Origin: CAXBNB01 sp965267535
GTDB taxonomy: Bacteria > Bacteroidota > Bacteroidia > Cytophagales > Cyclobacteriaceae
Length of the DNA: 64,000 nucleotides
Assembly (NCBI GenBank): GCA_965267535.1
Contig: OZ254082.1
Coordinates: forward strand, 3,100,001-3,164,000
Direction: 5' to 3'
Part shown: positions 15,718 to 24,377 of the stretch, piece after piece
How the letters are laid out: each line of letters opens with the position of its first letter
Position numbering within the stretch: the first letter of the stretch is position 1
Made by a program: the position numbers and the translations under genes
The notes under the pieces: model-generated
What the model was told of the DNA's origin: nothing
Database searches by the model: none
Seen by the model: the letters and a program-made list of their open reading frames with translations, nothing else

Positions 15718-18700
15718 TTAGGTTGCTACCTGATGTATTTCACAGCGGTTGATATAGAGCAGGCGGCCTTCTACCTGCGTATAGCCCATCTCTTTCAGCA
15801 CGGCTATGTACTGCTTCACCTGGCTGTGGTGCGCTTTTGCCGGCTCTCCAGTTTTAAAATCAACCACCACTGCACTACTGCCGTTGATCATCACCCTGTC
15901 GGGGCGCTTTACCTCGCCCGTACTGCAAATAATGCTCGTTTCGTTTTTCACCTGCCACTGGTCGGTATACCAATCGTTTACTGCCGGCAATGTAAATATC
16001 TTTCTTAGCGTGGCTTTGATGCCCTCCAGCTCTTCCTGCCCCAGACCAAATGCCGACACGGCAGACTTCATGGCTTTTTCAAAATCTTTCCTCCGGTTTA
16101 CTTTCGACAAAATATCATGTACCACTACCCCCTCGTTGATACGCTGCAGCACGTCATCGTCGGTAATCATACGGCCGCTTTTCACCACCAGGTCTGTGCG
16201 CTCCTGCCAGGGATTAGACAGGTAGCGCTGCAGCATCACCTCCTGTGCGCCTCCCGACCTTTCGTATACGGAGTAGCCGGATAGTTCGCCATATCGGTAG
16301 GTGCCGTCTTCCTGCTGCCAACCCTCCGGCTCTGCTCCCTGAGTAAAATAGCTGTACAAGAGGTCGTTTACTCCTGCATAGTTTTTCCTTTCATCCTTTT
16401 CGGCCACTATGTAGAGTGCCTCTTCAGCACGGGTACAGGCTACATACAGCAGGTTGAGGTTGTCTACATACGCTTTCACCTTTTCGTCCCAGTAATCTGC
16501 CCCGTATACCGTTTCGGCCATGTCTTTTTTGTATTTCAGGGGCACATAGGGCAGCCGGGCAAAAGGCTGCTCCTCTCCTGTATTGCACCATACAATGTTG
16601 TCGTGTGTGGGGTTATGATCCATGCGCCAATTGCAAAACGGTAGGATAACCACCTTAAATTGCAGGCCCTTAGACTTGTGTATGGTCATCAGGCGCATGG
16701 CTTCCAGCTCGTCCGACACCTGTATGGCACGGGTGCTATTGTCTTCCCACCAATTTAGAAAGCGCTCAGAACCTCCGTTTTCCTTTTCATAAAAATCCAA
16801 AACCGCATCCTGAAAAGCCAATAGGTAGGCTAGTTGTTCGTTTTTCTGCTGCAGGCCAAACAGGCGAATCAAGGCTTCTACCTGATCGATCAGGTTGAGC
16901 GCCAGCAGGCGGTCCCGGTTGTCGGCCAGCAAAGCCACAGCACCTTTGGGATCGCTAATCCACTCTGCCAGCGCTGCAGGGGGGCTATCGTGCCAATAGA
17001 CCTGCCAGGCATAAGCCAGCTCTGAGCGAAACAATGATTCTGCCGGGTATACCAATACTTTCAATGCACATACCAGCAGGTGTACGGCGGGTGCATTTTT
17101 CAAAAACAACGACTCGTTGGAAATGATATCGTAGCGGTATGCACTCCCTGCTCCCCGTGCTTCTTCGCGCTGCATCAGTGCGTCGGTTACCCGCTTTCCT
17201 TCGTTTTTGTTGCGCACCAATATGGCAATGTCGCGCAGCAGGTAATTAGCGTCCTGCAGTTTTTCTACCATTTGCACCAATCGCTCTGCGGCCTCCTCTT
17301 TGGGGTCGTCATACTCCTGTTTTTCTACAAACTGTACTTCGATCAGCCCTCCAGCTGCTTTCTCACTGTCTACATACTCCTGCCGTACCTCGGCATACGC
17401 TTTTTTTATGTTGTGTATTTCCTCTACCTGCTCGCCGGCCTCCTGCACAAAATAGCTGTGCAGCAGCAAAGGGGCCTGAGTAAAGAGGTCGTTGTTAAAT
17501 TCCACAATTTTCTTTTTGCTGCGCCAGTTGGTGGCCAGGGGTATATTCCGGGTAAAATTCTCTCCTACATCTTCTGCTATTTTTTCGAGCAAGAGCTTCC
17601 AGTTGCCTCCCCGCCAGCGGTAGATCGACTGTTTTATATCTCCCACTACCATGCTGAATTTACCGGCATCTACTACGTCTTTTACCAGCGGCTTGAAATT
17701 TTGCCATTGCAGCCCGGAGGTATCCTGAAACTCGTCAATCAGGTAGTGATGATAGCGCGACCCTATTTTTTCATAAATGTAGGGGGTATCGCTATCGCGA
17801 ATGATGTGATGTAGAAAAACAGGAAAGTCTGCTATCAGGAGCAGGTCATTTTCTTCCCGGTATTCGTTGAGCTGCTCAGACACCTCGGCCAGCAGGCCAA
17901 AGGTGTACATGTTTTTGGTTATCTGCCGGGCGGTATGATAGCGAGCGTATGCGTCTTCCCAGTGGTCTATTGCGTCACCCAAAGCAGCATGAATACCTCC
18001 CGAAATGGCGCTATCCAGTGCGGCTATATTTTTAGCCGTTTTTTTATACCACTTGTCTTCGTTGAGGGCCTGGTATGCCCGCGCTCCCGGTGCGGCTATC
18101 GCTCCCTGAGCAAGGCGGGTAAGGTAGCCACCTACTCCTGATGCTCCGTAGGTAAAATCTGCCTGGGTAAGGCCGTGCTGCTCCATTATCTGCACTGCCT
18201 GCAACCCAAATTGTTGCTGTTTTTTTTCAAAATCTGCCACTACGTCGTGTAGCGACTGCATAAACGAAGGCATAAAATCCTCCTCTTGCATACAGGCAAA
18301 AATTCGGTCTTTCTCTTCGATAAAAAGCTCTCTGAACAGCTCTTCAGAAAGGTTGAGAATGTCTTTTCGGGTATCCCAGGACTGTCCTTCGTTGATCTTG
18401 TAGAGAGCAAAAGATGTGAGCCAGTTTGTCAATGCCTGATTGGTGCCTATCTCGGCTACCAGCTTGTCTACCACTTCACCGAGCACTTTTTTCTGATCCA
18501 GCTCTACCTCAAAACTGCCTTGCACTCCTATTTCCCGGGCAAACGAGCGCACTACCTGCTGAAAGAACGCATCGATGGTGATAACAGCAAACGATGAATA
18601 GTTGTGCAAAATAGTTTTGAGTACCTGTGCTGCCCGCTGCTGCAACTGATCGGCCGAGAAGTTGAGTTGTTGTTCTAATTCCCCGGCTATCGGGTGTCTG

Positions 18701-18897
18701 CCTTTTGCCAAAGCCGCCAGCGTATCAACGATACGGGTTTTCATTTCCTCAGTGGCTTTGTTGGTAAAGGTAACCGCCAGAATACTCCGATAATAGTCCG
18801 GGCGTTTGAGCGCCAGCTTCAGGTATTCCCGTGTGAGGGTATAGGTTTTTCCCGATCCTGCTGAAGACTGGTATATGTGAAAATTTTTGATAGGCAT
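15718..18897 (-). CDS. UvrD-family helicase with C-terminal nuclease domain (AddA/RecB-like)
   Basis: About 1059 residues from the ATG chosen at 18897; an ATG eight codons upstream is also possible. The chosen start puts the conserved FHIYQSSAGSGKTYTLTRE (Walker A) at the normal distance. Further SF1A motifs are AVTFTNKATEEMKTRI (Ia), LIDEFQDTSGLQW (Walker B), MVVGDIKQSIYRWRGG (III/IV), MRLMTIHKSKGLQF (V) and LLYVACTRAEEALYIV (VI). The C-terminal part carries VVVDFKTGEP, a PD-(D/E)xK nuclease core. The design matches AddA/RecB subunits that process double-strand breaks for recombination. An AddB-like partner is not adjacent, but AddB genes are sometimes placed elsewhere in Bacteroidota. Confidence 0.88.
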   Translation of the reverse strand: MPIKNFHIYQSSAGSGKTYTLTREYLKLALKRPDYYRSILAVTFTNKATEEMKTRIVDTLAALAKGRHPIAGELEQQLNFSADQLQQRAAQVLKTILHNYSSFAVITIDAFFQQVVRSFAREIGVQGSFEVELDQKKVLGEVVDKLVAEIGTNQALTNWLTSFALYKINEGQSWDTRKDILNLSEELFRELFIEEKDRIFACMQEEDFMPSFMQSLHDVVADFEKKQQQFGLQAVQIMEQHGLTQADFTYGASGVGGYLTRLAQGAIAAPGARAYQALNEDKWYKKTAKNIAALDSAISGGIHAALGDAIDHWEDAYARYHTARQITKNMYTFGLLAEVSEQLNEYREENDLLLIADFPVFLHHIIRDSDTPYIYEKIGSRYHHYLIDEFQDTSGLQWQNFKPLVKDVVDAGKFSMVVGDIKQSIYRWRGGNWKLLLEKIAEDVGENFTRNIPLATNWRSKKKIVEFNNDLFTQAPLLLHSYFVQEAGEQVEEIHNIKKAYAEVRQEYVDSEKAAGGLIEVQFVEKQEYDDPKEEAAERLVQMVEKLQDANYLLRDIAILVRNKNEGKRVTDALMQREEARGAGSAYRYDIISNESLFLKNAPAVHLLVCALKVLVYPAESLFRSELAYAWQVYWHDSPPAALAEWISDPKGAVALLADNRDRLLALNLIDQVEALIRLFGLQQKNEQLAYLLAFQDAVLDFYEKENGGSERFLNWWEDNSTRAIQVSDELEAMRLMTIHKSKGLQFKVVILPFCNWRMDHNPTHDNIVWCNTGEEQPFARLPYVPLKYKKDMAETVYGADYWDEKVKAYVDNLNLLYVACTRAEEALYIVAEKDERKNYAGVNDLLYSYFTQGAEPEGWQQEDGTYRYGELSGYSVYERSGGAQEVMLQRYLSNPWQERTDLVVKSGRMITDDDVLQRINEGVVVHDILSKVNRRKDFEKAMKSAVSAFGLGQEELEGIKATLRKIFTLPAVNDWYTDQWQVKNETSIICSTGEVKRPDRVMINGSSAVVVDFKTGEPAKAHHSQVKQYIAVLKEMGYTQVEGRLLYINRCEIHQVAT

Positions 18898-18999
18898 GTA
18901 TTTGTTGTCCAACAATTTCAACCCACAGAAATGTCTTTCGCTTTTCTATCGGTTTCTATACAAACCTATAAAACTCCTGCTTTATTTTTTTACAAATAA

Positions 19000-19599
19000 T
19001 TAGCTTTCGTATTTGTTCATTTTGTACGCCAAAGATTTTTTCACAGTAGCCCACTCGCTGTTTAATATTGAAAAAACAACAGTATCGCGCAAGCAATGAG
19101 TCTTGTCAATAGAATGATTTCTCAATATCCCATCTTGTTTAGCGCCAATTCTTTCGATGGCTTTTCTCGATTGGTGGTTGTGAAAGTGGGTTCTAAATTC
19201 TACAGCAATACATTCGAGAGATTCAAATGCGTATTGGAGTAAGAGATACTTACATTCCGTATTTATACCTGTTCTTTGTGCTGATTTAGAATACCAGGTT
19301 GTTCCTATTTCAAGTCTTTTATTCTTTGAGTCGGCATGCATATACCTTGTAGTACCCACCACTTTGTTGTCGTGTTTTCTTATCACTACAAAAGGCAAAG
19401 ATGTATCGCTTTGAAATTCAGTCAGAGCGGTTTCAATATAATCTTTTACATTTTGGGGTTCGGGTGCTGAAGTGTACCACAGGTTCCACAGTTCTCCATC
19501 TTTAACTGCCTCTGTTAGTTCCTGAGTATGCGCTAGGTTCAATGGTTTTAGTTCAACTAAATTCCCTTTAATGTCAATTTCATTGAGCCATTTTTCCAT
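19000..19599 (-). CDS. GNAT acetyltransferase (RimJ/RimL-like)
   Basis: The 199-residue protein has the GNAT layout with strands around FVVIRKHDNKVVGTTRYM, IGTTWYSKSAQRTGINTECKYLLL (the acetyl-CoA loop region) and a C-terminal KAIERIGAKQDGILRNHSI block typical of the RimJ/RimL/YdaF subfamily, which acetylates N-termini of ribosomal proteins or small amines. The Q/RxxGxG/A pyrophosphate loop is present in the form QRTGINTE. It lies between the hlyD-like gene and the helicase gene, all on the minus strand, with gaps of 40 and about 100 bp. The substrate is unknown. Confidence 0.85.
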   Translation of the reverse strand: MEKWLNEIDIKGNLVELKPLNLAHTQELTEAVKDGELWNLWYTSAPEPQNVKDYIETALTEFQSDTSLPFVVIRKHDNKVVGTTRYMHADSKNKRLEIGTTWYSKSAQRTGINTECKYLLLQYAFESLECIAVEFRTHFHNHQSRKAIERIGAKQDGILRNHSIDKTHCLRDTVVFSILNSEWATVKKSLAYKMNKYES

Positions 19600-19639
19600 G
19601 TATACCCTGCCCTTTATGTGTTAAGCCAAAGAGAATCAA

Positions 19640-20956
19640 TTATTTCTTACCGTCTTCCTTCACTTCTATAAAGTCTCCGTCTTTGAGGTTTTTGGATACT
19701 TCCAAAAACGGACCGGTAATCAACTCCACTCCTTTTTCCAGCCCGCCGGTTATTTCTATGTTTTCAAAATCGCTGATTCCCGTAGTGACTTCTACCATCT
19801 TTGCTTTGCCATTTTCATGCACAAACACTACTTCTTTGAGCTTATCTTCTTTGTCTGACACTTTTGTTTTTTCATCTGCTTCCGGCTTGCTTACCCGGGT
19901 AGTCACAGCGCCAAGGGGCACTGCCAGTACATCTTTTTTGGTATCAGTGATTATGTCTACACTGGCTGTCATACCCGGTCGAAAGGGGCTTTGCGATCCA
20001 TTTTTTTGCAGGTCTTTAAACGATTCGTTGAGAATGCGGATTTTCACCTCAAACTCTGTCACTGCATCGGCCGACACTTTGGCATTGGCAGTATTGGCTA
20101 TGGCCGTCACCACACCTTTAAATTTTTTATCGAGGTAAGTGTAGGCATCTACATCGATAATGGCCGTATCGCCCAGGTTCACCCTTACTATGTCGTTTTC
20201 ATTTACATCTACCCGCACTTCCATTTGGTTTAGGTCTGCTATGCGCAGCATTTCGGTTCCTGCCATTTGCGATGTACCCACTACCCGTTCTCCTTTTTCC
20301 ACGCTCAGCTTAGACACGATTCCACTCATGGGCGCTTTTATACGGGTAAAACCCAGATTTTCACGTGCTTCCTTTACACTCGCCTCAGCACTTTGCACGG
20401 TATATTCTGCAGCCTTTACACTTTGGCGGGCAGAATTCAGATCCTGCTCGGCTATTTTATAGTTTGCCTCGGCTACTTCCATATCTGCATCGGATATGGC
20501 CTTGCTTTGGTGAAGCTGTTTCTGGCGCTTGTATTCCAGTTTGGCACGCGAATATTGCGCTTCTGCCCTAAACAGCCCCGACCTGGCATTGGCCAACTGG
20601 GCCTTCTGCTGGTTGAGAGAGGCCTGCACTCGCTCCAATGCCGATATGAGATTATCCGGCTTCAGGTGAATCAAAGGCTGGCCGATCGCTACTGAATCGC
20701 CCTCCTCCACAAAAAGCTCAATAATTTCTCCGGGAACCTCCGGGCTTATCTTTACTTCCACCACCGGCTGCACCATGCCACTGGCACTCACCTGCTCTGT
20801 GATGTCGGTCACAAGGGTAGTACCCATGGTTACCTGCTTGGCGTCCGGATTGCCTATCCATCCTTGCTGCTTTCCAATTATGGCCACTACGACCAGTACG
20901 GCCACTGCCCCTAGCAATATGTAAATCAGTTTGTTGTTGGTCTTTTTTCTAGCCAT
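19640..20956 (-). CDS. Membrane-fusion protein (HlyD/MacA-like efflux adaptor)
   Basis: The 438-residue protein has one N-terminal membrane helix (residues about 10-25), a lipoyl/barrel-sandwich half (VKISPEVPGEIIELFVEEGDSV), a long alpha-helical hairpin rich in Ala, Gln, Glu (about 105-200), the second lipoyl half (GFTRIKAPMSGIVSKLSVEKGERV) and a beta-barrel and membrane-proximal region. This is the MacA/HlyD plan: the adaptor links an inner-membrane transporter to a TolC channel. It follows the TolC-family gene by 5 bp and is clearly cotranscribed. No ABC ATPase or permease follows; the only MacB-like permease in the window is 6.5 kb away on the other strand. Confidence 0.92.
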   Translation of the reverse strand: MARKKTNNKLIYILLGAVAVLVVVAIIGKQQGWIGNPDAKQVTMGTTLVTDITEQVSASGMVQPVVEVKISPEVPGEIIELFVEEGDSVAIGQPLIHLKPDNLISALERVQASLNQQKAQLANARSGLFRAEAQYSRAKLEYKRQKQLHQSKAISDADMEVAEANYKIAEQDLNSARQSVKAAEYTVQSAEASVKEARENLGFTRIKAPMSGIVSKLSVEKGERVVGTSQMAGTEMLRIADLNQMEVRVDVNENDIVRVNLGDTAIIDVDAYTYLDKKFKGVVTAIANTANAKVSADAVTEFEVKIRILNESFKDLQKNGSQSPFRPGMTASVDIITDTKKDVLAVPLGAVTTRVSKPEADEKTKVSDKEDKLKEVVFVHENGKAKMVEVTTGISDFENIEITGGLEKGVELITGPFLEVSKNLKDGDFIEVKEDGKK

Positions 20957-20961
20957 GATGT

Positions 20962-22419
20962 TTAAAAGGATATAGGTTTGCCGAGATAAAAATCGAGTAC
21001 TTTGCGTTTGAATATAAAATCGTATTTGGCTCTGGACTGATCGGATCGTGCCATATATAGATCGTTGGCAGCTACCTGATAGTCTACATAATTTACCGCT
21101 CCCAGATTATACTGCTCTTGAATTACCCGATGGGCCTCTTCCAAAGCCCGCACTTGCCTTTCGGAAGCATAGTACGATTTGGATGCTGCCACAAAGTTGT
21201 TATATGCTGTTTCTATTGTTTGTCGCAGGTTGTTGCGTACTTCCTGTGCCATGATCTCGGCACGTTGGCGGGTGATTATGGAGCGCTGCACGTCGGAGCG
21301 TGTACGCCATTTGTTAAATACCGGAATAGACAGGTTTACACTTAGCGATTTACTCAGGTTTTCGTCAAATTGCTCTATCACTGTAAAATCGGGATCCTCG
21401 CCTACCTTGGTGCGATACTCTATGGGCGACACTACTATCTGACTTGGGTCGGATTGCAGATAGCCAATGGGTGTATCCCTCACCGTAATGCCTTCATAAA
21501 AAACCCGGGGCTGATTGGCCGCTCCGGAGTAGTTAGTACGAAAAGCGCCACTGAAACTAAGGCGGGGCATGTACGCACTCTTCGATATCTTCGTGCCCAG
21601 TCTGGCACTTCTAATGCGCAAATCTGCACTCTGTACATCAGGCTGGTTGGTTTGTGCCAGACCAAAAACCCGATCGGCATCAAAATCAAGCAGCTCCAGC
21701 TCGTTGAGTGCTATGTCTGGCACTTCTATATCAAAAGGCTCGCTGGCGGGCAGCAAAAGTGCCTGCTTAAGCTGCAACAGCGCCAGGTTGTAATTGTTTT
21801 CTGCGTTGATCAGGTTTACCTCCTGTGTGGCCTGCTGCGCCTGCAGGTTGAGTTGGTTGGTAATGGGCAATGCGCCTGCTTCCACCAGTTTGGTGGTTCT
21901 TTCCAGCTGCTCTGTAGTAGAGGCCAATTGCAATTCGGCATTGTTGCGCAACTCTTCATTAAAAATAACATTGAGGTACAGGTTGGCTACTGACAAGGCT
22001 ACATCGTTTTTGGCTTTTTCCAGGTCTTTGGTGCCGGCTTCCAGCTCCAGCATACTCTGCTTGATCGAATTGGCAATTTGCCTGCCTGAATACAATATCA
22101 GGTTACTCTGCCCACTCAGCCCTGCAGAATTTATCTTTCGGGTTTCAAACAGGTTGGTGGTAGGGTCTATTGAACGCCCCCAGTTGCTGCCATAGCTGGC
22201 TCCCAGATTCAAGTCCGGCAGGCGAGCCATTTTAGCCTGGCTAAGGTTAATTGCTGATGTTTGCTGATCGAGCTTGCTTCGCTGTACATTCAGGTTGTTT
22301 TCAAAGGCCAGGTCTATGCAGCGTTTGAGAGAGTAGACCTCTGACTGTGCCCAACCTCCTGCACTACTACTTACAAGTACTATGAGGAGTAAAAAAGGGC
22401 GAAAAATGACTTTATGCAT
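20962..22419 (-). CDS. TolC family outer-membrane efflux protein
   Basis: The 485-residue protein has a cleavable signal (ending AGGWAQ near 25) and two repeats of the TolC coiled-coil/beta-barrel unit: YSLKRCIDLAFENNLNVQ at the start of the first, then LNINVIF-like helices, and PSLSF/VSVNLSIPVFNKW and EEAHRVIQEQYNLGAVNYVDY in the second. TolC homologues form trimeric export channels across the outer membrane and periplasm. The gene starts 4 bp after the stop of sdaAB and ends 5 bp before hlyD, so the three form one operon, an unusual pairing of an amino-acid catabolic subunit with an export system. Confidence 0.92.
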   Translation of the reverse strand: MHKVIFRPFLLLIVLVSSSAGGWAQSEVYSLKRCIDLAFENNLNVQRSKLDQQTSAINLSQAKMARLPDLNLGASYGSNWGRSIDPTTNLFETRKINSAGLSGQSNLILYSGRQIANSIKQSMLELEAGTKDLEKAKNDVALSVANLYLNVIFNEELRNNAELQLASTTEQLERTTKLVEAGALPITNQLNLQAQQATQEVNLINAENNYNLALLQLKQALLLPASEPFDIEVPDIALNELELLDFDADRVFGLAQTNQPDVQSADLRIRSARLGTKISKSAYMPRLSFSGAFRTNYSGAANQPRVFYEGITVRDTPIGYLQSDPSQIVVSPIEYRTKVGEDPDFTVIEQFDENLSKSLSVNLSIPVFNKWRTRSDVQRSIITRQRAEIMAQEVRNNLRQTIETAYNNFVAASKSYYASERQVRALEEAHRVIQEQYNLGAVNYVDYQVAANDLYMARSDQSRAKYDFIFKRKVLDFYLGKPISF

Positions 22420-22423
22420 AATT

Positions 22424-23098
22424 TTATTGATCGATATCCGGAATGTAAATAATATCGTGAATCCACTTGATATTTCTCAGGTATTCCAGTGTTATGGGTT
22501 TAAGGCCTGAGTCCATCTCTAATATCTGGCAGGCCATATCGTTTTTTCCTTTTCTCGATACCGTCATAGTGGCAATATTGCAATCGTCGTGTGAAATAAC
22601 ATCCGACACAAACGCAATACTGCCCGGCAGGTCTTCCGACAAAATAATAAGGGTGTGCATGCTGGCAGAAAAACTGGCATGAAAGCCGTTTACCTCTGCG
22701 ATCTTCACCACTCCTCCTCCGCGGCTCTCCCCTACCATTTCTACGGTTTTATCTCCTCTGGTTAAATGCAGCTTTACCGTGTTGGGGTGCCTGGTAGATG
22801 CATTGCCTACAGATTTGAAGGTATATTTCAGGCCTTTTTCAGCGGCATGGTCGAAGGAGTTCTTGATACGAATATCATCTGTTTTAAAATCCAGCAACCC
22901 TGCTACTATGGCTCTATCGCTCCCGTGCCCTTCAAACGTACGGGCAAATGAATTGTAAAATGTGATTTGAGCGTTTTCGGGCATTCCTCCGAGCAACTTG
23001 TATCCTACCCGGCCTATACGAACCACTCCAGCTGTGTGCGAACTGGACGGACCTATCATTACCGGACCTATCATATCAAATACACCGCTACGCTCCAT
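22424..23098 (-). CDS. sdaAB: L-serine ammonia-lyase, iron-sulfur type, beta subunit
   Basis: The 224-residue protein matches the beta subunit of the two-subunit [4Fe-4S] L-serine dehydratase (SdaAB). The N-terminal MIGPVMIGPSSSHTAGVVRIG contains the substrate-loop SSHTAG; the middle has VGESRGGGVVKIAEVNGF; residues about 148-224 form an ACT domain. The enzyme converts serine to pyruvate and ammonia. The alpha subunit, which carries the cluster cysteines, is not in the window. The gene heads an apparent operon with the TolC and HlyD genes. Confidence 0.93.
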   Translation of the reverse strand: MERSGVFDMIGPVMIGPSSSHTAGVVRIGRVGYKLLGGMPENAQITFYNSFARTFEGHGSDRAIVAGLLDFKTDDIRIKNSFDHAAEKGLKYTFKSVGNASTRHPNTVKLHLTRGDKTVEMVGESRGGGVVKIAEVNGFHASFSASMHTLIILSEDLPGSIAFVSDVISHDDCNIATMTVSRKGKNDMACQILEMDSGLKPITLEYLRNIKWIHDIIYIPDIDQ

Positions 23099-23200
23099 GT
23101 AAGGTTAGTTTATCTAAATTTCTATAGTTAGTCGTATTTGCGACGTAAATGTTACATATATGATTAAAAATAATTTAGTCGTAACGTAACAAACGGCTTG

Positions 23201-23995
23201 CTATACGGCCACAGCTGCTTTGATATGTGGGTGTGGGTCGTAGTTTTTCAGGGTAAAATCCTCGAAGGTAAATCCAAAAATATCATCTACTGCCGGATTA
23301 ATCTCCATGGTGGGCAAAGCCCGCACCTCTCTCGACAACTGCAAGCGTGCCTGATCCAGGTGATTAGAATACAAGTGTGCATCGCCAAGGGTGTGCACAA
23401 AGTCGCCTGCCTGCAATCCGCAAACCTGTGCTACCATCATGGTAAGCAGGGCATAGGAGGCTATATTGAAGGGCACTCCCAAAAACACATCGGCGCTACG
23501 TTGATACAACTGGCACGATAGTTTTCCGTCGGCTACATAAAACTGAAAAAAGGCATGGCAGGGAGGCAATGCCATACGGGGTATATCGGCCACATTCCAT
23601 GCACTTACTATTAAGCGGCGTGAATCGGGTTTGTTTTTTATATCGTCTATCAGCTGCGTTATCTGATCTATCTTTTCGCCTGAGGGTGATGGCCAGCTTC
23701 TCCACTGCACACCATACACAGGACCCAGCTCGCCATTTTCGTCGGCCCATTCATCCCAAATAGACACCCCGTTTTCCTTGAGGTAGGCAATGTTGCTATC
23801 TCCCTTCAAAAACCATAATAGCTCGTGAATAATCGAACGCAAATGCAGTTTTTTGGTCGTAACGAGCGGAAACCCTTCGCTTAAATCAAACCGCATCTGG
23901 TGGCCAAAAACAGACACAGTACCTGTGCCTGTGCGATCTTCTTTCTTTACACCTTCGTCGAGGATGCGTTGCATCAGTTGATGATATTGGAGCAT
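23201..23995 (-). CDS. thyA: Thymidylate synthase
   Basis: The 264-residue protein is the length of E. coli ThyA. Diagnostic segments are the Arg loop with RTGTGTVSVFG, HLRSIIHELLWFLKGDSNI, WDEWADENGELGPVYG, the catalytic LPPCHAFFQFY with the nucleophile cysteine, and CQLYQRSADVFLGVPFNIASYALL. It converts dUMP to dTMP using methylenetetrahydrofolate, producing dihydrofolate. A dihydrofolate reductase gene, often next to it, is absent from the visible neighbourhood. The end SPHIKAAVAV-like tail is normal. Confidence 0.97.
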   Translation of the reverse strand: MLQYHQLMQRILDEGVKKEDRTGTGTVSVFGHQMRFDLSEGFPLVTTKKLHLRSIIHELLWFLKGDSNIAYLKENGVSIWDEWADENGELGPVYGVQWRSWPSPSGEKIDQITQLIDDIKNKPDSRRLIVSAWNVADIPRMALPPCHAFFQFYVADGKLSCQLYQRSADVFLGVPFNIASYALLTMMVAQVCGLQAGDFVHTLGDAHLYSNHLDQARLQLSREVRALPTMEINPAVDDIFGFTFEDFTLKNYDPHPHIKAAVAV

Positions 23996-24377
23996 AAGTC
24001 TAGTAAAACGTTTATGGGATTGATAGTGGCGGTAAAGTTATGGTTTAGCCTACTAACTACCAAAGGGAATGATTGAAAGCAAGATACAATGCATGCTTAT
24101 CCAGCTGACAAAATCATAACGTAGAACCTTCACCCACACCCGCACACCAATTTTCAGCATTTCTACTCACCGCCTCCTACAGCATCCCCTTACTTATATC
24201 TTTCTGTTTACATATTTCACATGCGATTTACCTCGAAAAAACCATAGTAGCGATACGTTGATTCTCAAAATCCGTATAGTAAGTCAGGCAGGGTACTGAC
24301 AAGTATTATTAAATCTACAACCACCCTTTCAATTCATTGGACATTATCATACGTTTGTAGCAGAAAACTGAGAAGAC
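23996..24377. other. Divergent intergenic region, thyA / conserved unknown
   Basis: 382 bp with no convincing ORF or RNA gene. It should contain the promoters of thyA (minus) and the 24378 gene (plus). A TACGTTTG box near the plus-strand gene is listed separately; nothing else stands out. Confidence 0.6.
24350..24357 (+). promoter_or_regulatory. Bacteroidota-type -7 box
   Basis: TACGTTTG matches the TAnnTTTG -7 consensus of Bacteroidota sigma-ABfr and lies 20 bp before the ATG at 24378, a normal leader length. No clear TTTG -33 element was found at the expected distance. Confidence 0.45.
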
